The notes beneath the pieces were generated by a model. The model was given only the letters and a program-made list of their open reading frames with translations, did no database searches and had not been told where the DNA came from. A program made the position numbers and the translations under genes. Below are positions 27,058 to 35,807 of a DNA stretch of 35,807 nt, piece by piece. The number at the start of each line of letters is the position of its first letter. The first letter of the stretch is position 1. Where the stretch lies: positions 1-35,807 of the forward strand of contig JAQWQE010000068.1 in the NCBI GenBank assembly GCA_029244925.1, given 5' to 3'. The stretch is from Gammaproteobacteria bacterium. Its GTDB lineage: Bacteria; Pseudomonadota; Gammaproteobacteria; Steroidobacterales; UBA11654.

Positions 27058-30000
27058 AAGAGATGATATTCAAACAATTTTAATTATTGGAGCTGGACCA
27101 ATAATTATAGGACAGGCTTGCGAATTTGATTACTCTGGTACGCAAGCTTGTAAGGCTCTAAAAGAAGAGGGCTACAAAGTAGTATTGATAAATTCAAATC
27201 CTGCAACAATCATGACGGATCCAGATAGTGCAGATTCTATATATATAGAACCAATTAACTGGAGAACGGTTGAGAAAATTATTCAGAAAGAAAAACCGGA
27301 TGCATTATTACCAACAATGGGCGGTCAAACTGCATTAAACACAGCTTTAGATTTAGCCAGTAAAGGCATATTAGAGCAATATAACGTTGAGCTCATTGGT
27401 GCTTCAAAAGAAGCTATAGATAAAGCAGAAGATAGAGATCTTTTTAAAAAAGCTATGCAAGAGATAGATATTGATGTCGCTAAATCAGGATTAGCAAACA
27501 ATCTCAAAGAAGCTATATCCTTAGCTAATAATATTTCTTATCCAATCATTATAAGACCTTCTTTTACTATGGGAGGATCTGGTGGAGGTGTTGCAAATAA
27601 TGAAAATGAACTTATTGAGATAGTGACTAGAGGATTGGATCTTTCGCCTACAAATGAAATTTTGATTGAAGAATCATTGATTGGGTGGAAAGAATTTGAA
27701 ATGGAAGTTGTCAGAGATAAAGATGATAACGCAATAATAATATGCTCAATTGAAAACATAGATCCCATGGGTGTCCATACTGGTGATTCAATAACGGTAG
27801 CGCCAGCTCAAACCCTAACAGACAAAGAATATCAAGTAATGAGAGATTATTCCCTTAAGGTACTTCGTAAAATTGGTGTAGATACTGGTGGTTCAAATGT
27901 TCAGTTTGCAATTAACCCTGAAGATGGAAGGATGATCATAATAGAAATGAACCCAAGGGTGTCTAGATCATCTGCTCTAGCTTCAAAAGCTACAGGTTTC
28001 CCAATTGCAAAAGTAGCGGCTAAGCTTGCTGTAGGATATACATTAGATGAGCTGAGAAATGACATCACAGGAGGAAAGTCTCCAGCTTCTTTTGAACCAT
28101 CTATTGATTATGTGGTAACCAAAATACCAAAATTTACTTTTGAGAAATTTCCAAATGCTAATCCAACATTGACAACTCAAATGAAGTCGGTTGGTGAAGT
28201 CATGGCCATAGGTAGAAGTTTTCAAGAATCGTTGCAAAAAGCATTGAGGGGACTTGAGAATGGCAACTATGGTTTCACTGAGATTCCAGATGTAACAAAC
28301 ATTGAAGAGAAAATATCCACACCAACAGCGGAAAGAATATTATATTTAGGACAAGCCTTTAGAGTAGGCCTAACATTGGAGACGATCCATGAACTGACAA
28401 AAATAGACCCATGGTTTCTTTCATACATAGAAGAAATTATTACACTTGAAGAAACCATTAAACAGTTGGAACTCAATACACTTGGTAAAGACTTCTTATT
28501 TAATCTTAAAAGAAAAGGTTTCTCGGACATAAGATTGGCCGAGCTTTTATCTGTTTCAGAACTAGACATTTATAGTTATAGAGAAAAACTAAACATACAG
28601 CCAGTTTTCAAAAGAGTAGACACTTGTGCAGCAGAATTTGAAACTACAACTGCATATCTCTATTCAACTTACGAAGAAGAATGTGAAGCACTTCCAACCA
28701 ATAATAAGAAAATTATGATACTTGGGGGTGGGCCCAATCGAATAGGGCAAGGCATTGAATTTGACTATTGCTGTGTCCATGCCGCTATTGCTGTTAGTGC
28801 ATCTGGACATGAGTCAATAATGGTTAATTGCAATCCAGAAACTGTATCAACAGATTATGATACATCAGACAGACTGTACTTTGAGCCATTAACATTTGAA
28901 GATGTAATGGCTATTGTAAATGTTGAAAAACCAAAAGGTATTATTGTTCAATTTGGTGGCCAAACACCCCTTAATCTTGCTCAACAGCTTCAAGAGGCTG
29001 GGGCTCCTATTATTGGTACATCACCTGAATCTATTGACATAGCTGAAGACAGAGAAAGATTTAAAAAGATTGTCACAGAGTTGAATTTACTACAACCTTA
29101 TAATGAAGTAGCAAAAACTAAAGAAGAAGCAATAAAAAATTCAAAAAAAGTTAAATACCCATTGGTAGTAAGGCCATCATATGTATTAGGAGGGAGAGCC
29201 ATGGATATAGTTTATAACGATCACGAACTGAATAAATATATGAAAGAAGCAGTTAAAGTTTCAAATGATTCCCCAGTTCTACTGGATCACTTTCTTGATA
29301 AAGCTATCGAAGTTGACATAGACGCAGTATCAGATGGTAAAGATGTATTAATAGGTGGGATTATGGAGCATATTGAGCAAGCAGGAGTTCATTCTGGAGA
29401 CTCATCCTGTTCTATTCCACCCGTAACGCTTTCTGTTGAAATTCAAGATCAACTTATAAAACAAATGATTGCATTCACAAAAAAACTTAATGTTATTGGA
29501 CTAGTTAACGCTCAATTTGCTGTGAGAAAAAATAAAATATTTATTCTTGAAGTAAATCCAAGAGCTTCAAGAACAGTTCCATTTGTGTCTAAGGCTACAG
29601 GTAATCAATTAGCAAAAATCGCAGCAAAAGCTATGATTGGAATACCTTTGAGCAAACAAGATGAGACGTTTTCACATACTCCTGGTTTCTACTCTGTTAA
29701 AGGTCCTGTTTTTCCATTTAATAAATTCCCTGACACAGACCCAATTCTTGGACCAGAAATGAAATCTACTGGTGAAGTAATGGGTACAGGTATGAGTTTT
29801 GGTGAAGCTTATATAAAATCTCAATACGCTGCAGGCACTGAAATCCCCTTAAGTGGAAATGTCTTTATTTCAGTCAGAGAACCTGATAAAACAAAACAAT
29901 TAATCAAAATTGCGAAGCAACTACTTAAAAAAGACTACAATCTTTTTGCTACTCAGGGAACTTGTGACTTTCTACTAAATAATAATGTTAAATGCACATT

Positions 30001-30253
30001 TATCAATAAAGTACGTGAGGGTAAACCTCATATTGTTGATATGATAAAGAATAAAGAAATAAATTTAATAATTAATACAACCGAAGGCAAGCAATCCATT
30101 CAAGAATCTTTTTCAATCAGAGCTGAAGCTGTGATTAAGAATGTAACCTATTACACAAGTCTTGAAGCTGCTATTGCAACTATTGATTCATTCGATTACT
30201 TTAATAACATTGATATAAATAAAATACAAAACTATAAATACAATAAAAACTAG
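27050..30253 (+). CDS. carB: Carbamoyl-phosphate synthase large subunit
   Basis: 1067 aa with two ATP-grasp halves ([47 protein letters not shown]). Overlaps carA by 8 bp. Confidence 0.99.
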   Translation: MPKRDDIQTILIIGAGPIIIGQACEFDYSGTQACKALKEEGYKVVLINSNPATIMTDPDSADSIYIEPINWRTVEKIIQKEKPDALLPTMGGQTALNTALDLASKGILEQYNVELIGASKEAIDKAEDRDLFKKAMQEIDIDVAKSGLANNLKEAISLANNISYPIIIRPSFTMGGSGGGVANNENELIEIVTRGLDLSPTNEILIEESLIGWKEFEMEVVRDKDDNAIIICSIENIDPMGVHTGDSITVAPAQTLTDKEYQVMRDYSLKVLRKIGVDTGGSNVQFAINPEDGRMIIIEMNPRVSRSSALASKATGFPIAKVAAKLAVGYTLDELRNDITGGKSPASFEPSIDYVVTKIPKFTFEKFPNANPTLTTQMKSVGEVMAIGRSFQESLQKALRGLENGNYGFTEIPDVTNIEEKISTPTAERILYLGQAFRVGLTLETIHELTKIDPWFLSYIEEIITLEETIKQLELNTLGKDFLFNLKRKGFSDIRLAELLSVSELDIYSYREKLNIQPVFKRVDTCAAEFETTTAYLYSTYEEECEALPTNNKKIMILGGGPNRIGQGIEFDYCCVHAAIAVSASGHESIMVNCNPETVSTDYDTSDRLYFEPLTFEDVMAIVNVEKPKGIIVQFGGQTPLNLAQQLQEAGAPIIGTSPESIDIAEDRERFKKIVTELNLLQPYNEVAKTKEEAIKNSKKVKYPLVVRPSYVLGGRAMDIVYNDHELNKYMKEAVKVSNDSPVLLDHFLDKAIEVDIDAVSDGKDVLIGGIMEHIEQAGVHSGDSSCSIPPVTLSVEIQDQLIKQMIAFTKKLNVIGLVNAQFAVRKNKIFILEVNPRASRTVPFVSKATGNQLAKIAAKAMIGIPLSKQDETFSHTPGFYSVKGPVFPFNKFPDTDPILGPEMKSTGEVMGTGMSFGEAYIKSQYAAGTEIPLSGNVFISVREPDKTKQLIKIAKQLLKKDYNLFATQGTCDFLLNNNVKCTFINKVREGKPHIVDMIKNKEINLIINTTEGKQSIQESFSIRAEAVIKNVTYYTSLEAAIATIDSFDYFNNIDINKIQNYKYNKN

Positions 30254-30254
30254 T

Positions 30255-30731
30255 ATGGAAAGATTCGTGATGACAATAAATGGGCAGTTAGCCTTAAGAG
30301 AAGAATTGAGAACACTCAAATCGGAAGATAGACCGACCATCATAAAAGCTATCGCTACAGCAAGGGAATTTGGTGACCTTAAAGAGAATGCTGAATATCA
30401 TGCAGCTAAGGAGAAACAAAGCTTCGTAGAAGGACGGATTAAAAACATAGAATCTAAATTATCAAATGCTGAAATTATTGATGTAACTACTTTAAATATC
30501 TCTGGTAAAGTTATTTTTGGATGCACTGTGAGTCTTTTAAACCTGGATGATAACTCGAAAATAACTTATAAAATAGTTGGTGAAGACGAATCGAATATAG
30601 AAGAAGGACTTTTGTCCTATAAAGCACCTTTAGCTAAAGCAATTATAGGTAAGAATATAAATGACATTATAGAATTCAATATACAAGATTTTAAAAAGAA
30701 TTTCGAAATACTGAAAATAAAATACATTTAA
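30255..30731 (+). CDS. greA: Transcription elongation factor GreA
   Basis: 158 aa; [49 protein letters not shown]. Confidence 0.97.
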   Translation: MERFVMTINGQLALREELRTLKSEDRPTIIKAIATAREFGDLKENAEYHAAKEKQSFVEGRIKNIESKLSNAEIIDVTTLNISGKVIFGCTVSLLNLDDNSKITYKIVGEDESNIEEGLLSYKAPLAKAIIGKNINDIIEFNIQDFKKNFEILKIKYI

Positions 30732-30737
30732 AATTCA

Positions 30738-31361
30738 ATGGCTAAAGAACATTGGCGACAAAAACAATCACTGGATAAATATTTCTTAGAATCTAAAGCA
30801 AAAGGATTTAGATCAAGGTCGGCATTCAAGTTACAAGAAATTGATCAAAAGTTAAAATTATTCTCATCAAATATATCAATTCTAGATTTAGGCTCAACAC
30901 CTGGCGGATGGAGCCAGTATATTTCAAAAAAAAATCACAAGAAATTAAACATTATTGCAACTGATATAAACGTTATGACTAAAATAAATGGCGTATCTTT
31001 TTTTCAAGGAGATTTCACAGAAAAAAGCACCCAAGAAACGCTTATTAATATGAATAAAAACAACAGATTTAATGTTATTTTATCTGACATTTCACCAAAT
31101 AAATCTGGTAATAAGATAACGGATCAGTATATTTTCTATGACTTAATCTCAAATATCCTTGAATTCTCAAAAATTGCCCTTATAAATGAAGGTAAGATTG
31201 TCATTAAGGTGTTTCATGGGCTAGGATTTGAGGATTTTACAAATGATTGTAGAAAAATATTTGAAACTGTTAAGTTCTTTAAACCGAAAGCTTGTAGAAC
31301 CGACAGTAAAGAAACATACATGATAGCTAAAAACATTAGGTATAATTCAAAAAATGAATAA
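30738..31361 (+). CDS. rlmE: 23S rRNA 2'-O-ribose U2552 methyltransferase
   Basis: 207 aa; [58 protein letters not shown] retain the K-D-K-E catalytic residues. Confidence 0.93.
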   Translation: MAKEHWRQKQSLDKYFLESKAKGFRSRSAFKLQEIDQKLKLFSSNISILDLGSTPGGWSQYISKKNHKKLNIIATDINVMTKINGVSFFQGDFTEKSTQETLINMNKNNRFNVILSDISPNKSGNKITDQYIFYDLISNILEFSKIALINEGKIVIKVFHGLGFEDFTNDCRKIFETVKFFKPKACRTDSKETYMIAKNIRYNSKNE

Positions 31362-33255
31362 CTTCTTCAAAAATGCAATGGTTTGGATAGTACTAGGGTT
31401 AGTGATGCTAACCTTCTTCCAATCCTTTTCTCCCAATGCAATCAGGCAGCAAACAATAGACTACACTACCTTTCTAGAGTTAGTAAGAACTGGAAGTGTT
31501 AGTGAGGTAGTTTTTGAGAACGATGTCATTAAAGCAAAAAAACTTAATGGTGAGAATTTCCTAACTTACAATCCTGAAACAGACAACACTGCTTTGATCG
31601 GGGAACTAAATAAAAGTGGTGTTAGGATTAGTGCTACACCACCCAAAAGCCAAAACCTTTTTATTAGCTTATTGATCAACTCTTTTCCTGTAATTCTACT
31701 GATTGCAGTATGGATTTACTTTATGAGACAAATGCAAGGAGGAGTAGGTGGCGGAAAAGGGGCAATGTCTTTTGGTAAAAGTAAAGCTAGACTACTTGGT
31801 GAGGATCAAATAAAAGTAACGTTTGCAGATGTAGCAGGAATAGAAGAATCAAAAGAAGAAGTTGTTGAGGTAGTTGAGTTTCTTAAAGACCCAGGTAAGT
31901 TCCAAAAATTAGGTGGCAAAATGCCAAAAGGCGTTTTAATGGTAGGATCTCCTGGTACAGGAAAAACACTCTTAGCTAGAGCAATTGCTGGAGAAGCCAA
32001 AGTCCCATTTTTTACTATCTCTGGATCTGATTTTGTTGAAATGTTCGTGGGTGTGGGCGCTTCTAGAGTTAGAGATATGTTTCAAGAAGCTAAATCACAT
32101 TCCCCTTGTATAATTTTTATTGATGAAATTGATGCAGTTGGTCGACAAAGAGGTGCAGGACTTGGAGGAGGGCATGATGAGAGAGAGCAGACCTTAAATC
32201 AATTGTTAGTAGAAATGGACGGTTTTGAAGACAATGCTGGTGTTATTGTTATCGCTGCTACAAACAGACCTGATGTTTTAGATTCTGCTTTATTAAGACC
32301 AGGAAGATTCGATAGGCAAGTAGTCGTTCCACTTCCTGATGTCAGAGGAAGAGAGCAAATCTTAAAAGTTCATATGAGAAAAGTTCCTCTAGATAAAAAT
32401 GTTAAACCTTCAATCATAGCAAGAGGTACTCCTGGCTTTTCTGGAGCAGACCTTGCTAACTTAGTTAATGAATCTGCACTACTAGCCGCAAGAGCAAATA
32501 AAAAACACATAAGCATGGATGATTTAGATAAAGCTAAAGACAAGATAATGATGGGAGCAGAAAGAAGATCTTTAGTCATGAGTGAAGATGAAAAGAAATT
32601 AACTGCATACCATGAAGCAGGTCATGCAATTGTTGGTTTAAGCTTGGAGGATCATGATCCTGTTTATAAAGTTACAATTGTTCCTAGAGGAAGAGCACTG
32701 GGAGTCACCATGTTTCTTCCAGAACAAGATAGATACAGCATGAGTAAGAAAAGATTACTTGGACAAATCACAAGTCTATTTGGAGGTAGGGTTGCTGAAG
32801 AATTAATTTTTGGAAAAGATTCTGTAACAACTGGAGCGTCTAACGATATTGAAAGAGCAACAGAAATAGCAAGAAACATGGTTACAAAATGGGGTTTATC
32901 AGAAAAACTAGGGCCGCTGGCTTACAGTGAAGAAGAAGGAGAAGTATTCTTAGGGAGATCGGTAACGCAAACAAAACAAGTCTCCGATGTAACTGCAAAA
33001 ACAATAGACGAAGAAATTAGGCACATAATTGATGGTACTTATAAGCATGCTACCTTGATCCTAAATAAGAATATAAAACGCCTTCATAAAATGTCTGAAG
33101 CTCTCATGAAGTTTGAAACAATTGAGCAATTACAAATAGAAGACATAATGAACGATAAAGAACCCAGACTCCCTGATGATTGGGATAATAGTGATGAATC
33201 CAATGAAGATAATGATCAAACACCTAATTTAGGTGACCATGCAACTCAACACTAA
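31354..33255 (+). CDS. ftsH: ATP-dependent zinc metalloprotease FtsH
   Basis: 633 aa; two N-terminal TM segments, Walker [22 protein letters not shown] region, HEAGH zinc site. Confidence 0.99.
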   Translation: MNNFFKNAMVWIVLGLVMLTFFQSFSPNAIRQQTIDYTTFLELVRTGSVSEVVFENDVIKAKKLNGENFLTYNPETDNTALIGELNKSGVRISATPPKSQNLFISLLINSFPVILLIAVWIYFMRQMQGGVGGGKGAMSFGKSKARLLGEDQIKVTFADVAGIEESKEEVVEVVEFLKDPGKFQKLGGKMPKGVLMVGSPGTGKTLLARAIAGEAKVPFFTISGSDFVEMFVGVGASRVRDMFQEAKSHSPCIIFIDEIDAVGRQRGAGLGGGHDEREQTLNQLLVEMDGFEDNAGVIVIAATNRPDVLDSALLRPGRFDRQVVVPLPDVRGREQILKVHMRKVPLDKNVKPSIIARGTPGFSGADLANLVNESALLAARANKKHISMDDLDKAKDKIMMGAERRSLVMSEDEKKLTAYHEAGHAIVGLSLEDHDPVYKVTIVPRGRALGVTMFLPEQDRYSMSKKRLLGQITSLFGGRVAEELIFGKDSVTTGASNDIERATEIARNMVTKWGLSEKLGPLAYSEEEGEVFLGRSVTQTKQVSDVTAKTIDEEIRHIIDGTYKHATLILNKNIKRLHKMSEALMKFETIEQLQIEDIMNDKEPRLPDDWDNSDESNEDNDQTPNLGDHATQH

Positions 33256-33362
33256 ATTTACTTATATTTATCAATTAGTAATTACCTAAACTAGATTAAT
33301 TAGGCTCAATGGCTATAATGTAGTCCAAATTCACATAATAGTAGGTAAGAAACTTTAATTAA

Positions 33363-34679
33363 ATGAACGTATTTGGAACAGATGGAATTCGAGGAAAAGT
33401 TGGCGATCACCCAATGACTGTCTCCTTTACTTCTGCATTTGCAAGTGCTATCTCTGCGGTTCTGGCACCCACTGGTGGTAAAGTAATTATAGGTAAAGAT
33501 ACTAGAAGATCTGGCTATATGTTTGAATCGTCATTGGAATCAGCGTTTGTTGCCTCCGGTTTAGATGTTGTATTACTAGGTCCACTTCCTTCTCCAGCTA
33601 TTGCAATTTATACAAAAGAAACAGATGCAGATTTTGGAATCATCATAAGTGCTTCTCATAATTCATATGAATACAATGGGATTAAAATAATCAATAGTCA
33701 CGGTGAAAAAATTGATTCCCAATTAGAAAATGAAATTGAAAAAAAATTATTAGATGAACCAATTACAAAAACATCTGAGAATATAGGAAAAGCAACTAGA
33801 TCTGCAGATTCTAGAGACATGTACGAGTCTTTTTTAACAAGTGTATTTAATCATAAAAAAACACTCACTAATGTTAAATTAGTATTAGATTGTTCTAATG
33901 GAGCAGCCTATAAAGTAGCCCCAAGCATTCTTTCAAAACTTGGCGCTGAAATTATTCCAATAGCCTGTTCTCCTAATGGCTTTAACATTAATAAAAATTG
34001 TGGTTCGACAAACCCTGAAAATATTATGAACACTGTCAAAGCATTAAAAGCAGATTTAGGTATTGCTTTAGATGGAGACGCTGACAGAATTCTCCTTATT
34101 GACGAGAATGGTAAATGCCTAAATGGAGACCAGATACTCTACATGTTAGCAATGATAAATAAGGATAAGCCAAACTTCAATTCTAAAGTTGTTGGAACAA
34201 TACTTACAAACTCAGGCCTTGAATCATCATTGAATGATCAAAACATACGGTTATATAGATCGGATGTTGGCGATAAGAATGTTTTAGATATGATGAAAAA
34301 AACTGGATCAATAATTGGCGGTGAAACATCAGGCCACATTATCAATTCTGAATATTCACCCACTGGAGATGGCCTTCTAACAGCGTTATTGATTCTAAAA
34401 GATATGGTGGAAAATAACAGAAAGACTGAAGACCTTCTCTCAGGATTATCTCTCCTGCATCAATTCAATGAAAATATAAATATCGAAGGTAGAAGTATTA
34501 GTGAATCATTGATTCATGAAATAAATACTAAAGCTTCAAAGAGGCTCGAGAAAGGAAGAGTAATCATTAGACTATCAGGTACAGAACCTATTATAAGGGT
34601 AACAATAGAATCGAATGATCAAGATCATTTTAATGATATATTTAACTATATTGAATCAGAATTAAATTCCAATGAATAA
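33363..34679 (+). CDS. glmM: Phosphoglucosamine mutase
   Basis: 438 aa; FGTDGIRGKVGDHPMT, catalytic Ser loop ISASHNSYEYNGIKI, DGDADR, RLSGTEPIIRVTIE. Confidence 0.97.
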   Translation: MNVFGTDGIRGKVGDHPMTVSFTSAFASAISAVLAPTGGKVIIGKDTRRSGYMFESSLESAFVASGLDVVLLGPLPSPAIAIYTKETDADFGIIISASHNSYEYNGIKIINSHGEKIDSQLENEIEKKLLDEPITKTSENIGKATRSADSRDMYESFLTSVFNHKKTLTNVKLVLDCSNGAAYKVAPSILSKLGAEIIPIACSPNGFNINKNCGSTNPENIMNTVKALKADLGIALDGDADRILLIDENGKCLNGDQILYMLAMINKDKPNFNSKVVGTILTNSGLESSLNDQNIRLYRSDVGDKNVLDMMKKTGSIIGGETSGHIINSEYSPTGDGLLTALLILKDMVENNRKTEDLLSGLSLLHQFNENINIEGRSISESLIHEINTKASKRLEKGRVIIRLSGTEPIIRVTIESNDQDHFNDIFNYIESELNSNE

Positions 34680-35436
34680 CATGTACATTGTGGCAAACTG
34701 GAAGATGAATGGTGATCAAATCTTTAATAGTCATTTAATTACCACTATAGAAAAAAATAGTGTTATCAATGATGCTTCTCATATGATCATTTGCCCATCA
34801 ATGCCTTATCTTCAACAAATAAATACTCAAAAACCATCCTATATGATTCTGGGTGCTCAGAATATCTCTCAATATGACACTGGTGCTTATACAGGTGAAG
34901 TTTCTGGAAAAATGCTAGCAGATTTAAAAACAAAATATGTCATTATTGGCCATTCAGAAAGAAGGGAACTCTACAATGAAGACAATAATGTTATTAGAGG
35001 CAAGTTCTCTAAAGCTATCGAGAATAATATTAAACCCATACTGTGTGTTGGTGAAACTATTGAACATCGAAATAATGGTGAAACATTTGATTATATTCAT
35101 TCACAAATAGACGCTGTTATTAGCAGCAATAAATTAGATAATCTAAAAGAATTAATAATTGCCTATGAACCTATCTGGGCTATAGGCACTGGTCAAACAG
35201 CAACTCCAGAAAGTGCAGAAGAAGTACATTCATACATCAGAAATACACTATTAAATACTGATTCGAATTTAGCTGAAAATACACCTATACTCTACGGTGG
35301 AAGTGTTAATAGTGATAATGCTGAAAAACTATTTAAAATGGAAAATATAAATGGAGCTCTGATAGGTGGAGCTTCATTAAATGGCGAAGAATTTTCAAAA
35401 ATTTATAACATAGCAGGGGAACTCACAAATGAATAA
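34672..35436 (+). CDS. tpiA: Triosephosphate isomerase
   Basis: 254 aa; [38 protein letters not shown]. Confidence 0.98.
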   Translation: MNNMYIVANWKMNGDQIFNSHLITTIEKNSVINDASHMIICPSMPYLQQINTQKPSYMILGAQNISQYDTGAYTGEVSGKMLADLKTKYVIIGHSERRELYNEDNNVIRGKFSKAIENNIKPILCVGETIEHRNNGETFDYIHSQIDAVISSNKLDNLKELIIAYEPIWAIGTGQTATPESAEEVHSYIRNTLLNTDSNLAENTPILYGGSVNSDNAEKLFKMENINGALIGGASLNGEEFSKIYNIAGELTNE

Positions 35437-35767
35437 TATTAATTCTATTTTACTAAGCTTTCACGTGGGAGTTGCCATCCTTATTGTCATATTAATTTTA
35501 ATGCAAAAAGGAAAAGGTGCTGATATGGGTTCAGCTTTTGGTGCAGGCGCATCAGGAAGTGTGTTTGGCTCTAAAGGTTCAGCAAACTTCTTATCTAGAA
35601 CCACAGCAGTCCTGGCTACCGTTTTCTTTGTAACCAGCTTAACACTTGCATATTTTAATAAAGGAACAGTTGATAGTTCCAGTGTCTTGGATCAAATTAA
35701 CGATAGCAGCATTACTATTGAGAGTGATGAACCTACATTCCTCAAATCACCTATTATCCCAGACTAA
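35429..35767 (+). CDS. secG: Preprotein translocase subunit SecG
   Basis: 112 aa; [55 protein letters not shown]. Confidence 0.97.
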   Translation: MNNINSILLSFHVGVAILIVILILMQKGKGADMGSAFGAGASGSVFGSKGSANFLSRTTAVLATVFFVTSLTLAYFNKGTVDSSSVLDQINDSSITIESDEPTFLKSPIIPD

Positions 35768-35776
35768 ATATATTAA

Positions 35777-35807
35777 GCCGATGTGGTGGAATCTGGTAGA
35801 CACGCTG
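35777..35807 (+). tRNA. tRNA-Leu, 5' part only (cut by window end; probably the GAG isoacceptor by synteny)
   Basis: GCCGATGTGGTGGAATCTGGTAGACACGCTG matches the tRNA-Leu acceptor/D-arm pattern; position after secG matches the usual secG-leuU order. Anticodon is outside the window. Confidence 0.88.

Noticed and set aside
30926-30934. Second A9 run, in rlmE
   Set aside because: Slippage here would truncate the SAM-binding core and make no useful product; taken as background frequency of A-runs in AT-rich DNA and used as a caveat for dnaX.
33271-33302. Short inverted repeat CCTAA...TTAGG after ftsH considered as terminator
   Set aside because: Only 5 bp, long AT-rich loop and no T-run.
1-35807. 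CRISPR arrays, transposases, integrases, phage or toxin-antitoxin/defence modules
   Set aside because: None found by reading the sequence and ORF set. RatA is annotated as a toxin in some databases but is the widespread Coq10-like SRPBCC protein here.

Overview
AT-rich bacterial chromosomal window, probably from a streamlined gammaproteobacterium, judged from gene order and low GC. Most of it is housekeeping. (a) 1-3878: an oxidoreductase / MFS / Baeyer-Villiger-type monooxygenase group. (b) 4027-8065: dnaX-recR-(rsgA)-orn and a MAPEG protein. (c) 8135-15047: an NreB-like MFS exporter with a His-rich tail, a Prc/Ctp protease and a run of exported proteins (two lipoproteins, a Tat-type DUF1838 protein, a SYLF/YSC84 protein). 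(d) 15162-17057: one-piece tmRNA, an exported CbiX-like protein and smpB. (e) 17120-20157: an SNF transporter, ratA, bamE, nadK. (f) 20187-35807: hrcA-grpE-dnaK-dnaJ-[TIGR02206 protein]-carA-carB-greA-rlmE-ftsH-glmM-tpiA-secG-tRNA-Leu (cut by the window end), close to the Pseudomonas-type order but without dapB, yhbY and folP in their usual slots. I see no CRISPR, prophage, transposon or obvious defence/BGC system. The points most worth checking are regulatory or decoding-level: a terminator-type hairpin squeezed just in front of carAB and overlapped by a leader ORF; an A9 slippage run in dnaX exactly after the clamp-loader domains; an SNF transporter whose conserved N-terminus lies upstream of any ATG/GTG/TTG; an ssrA gene without an encoded CCA; and a long dnaK-dnaJ intercistronic hairpin.
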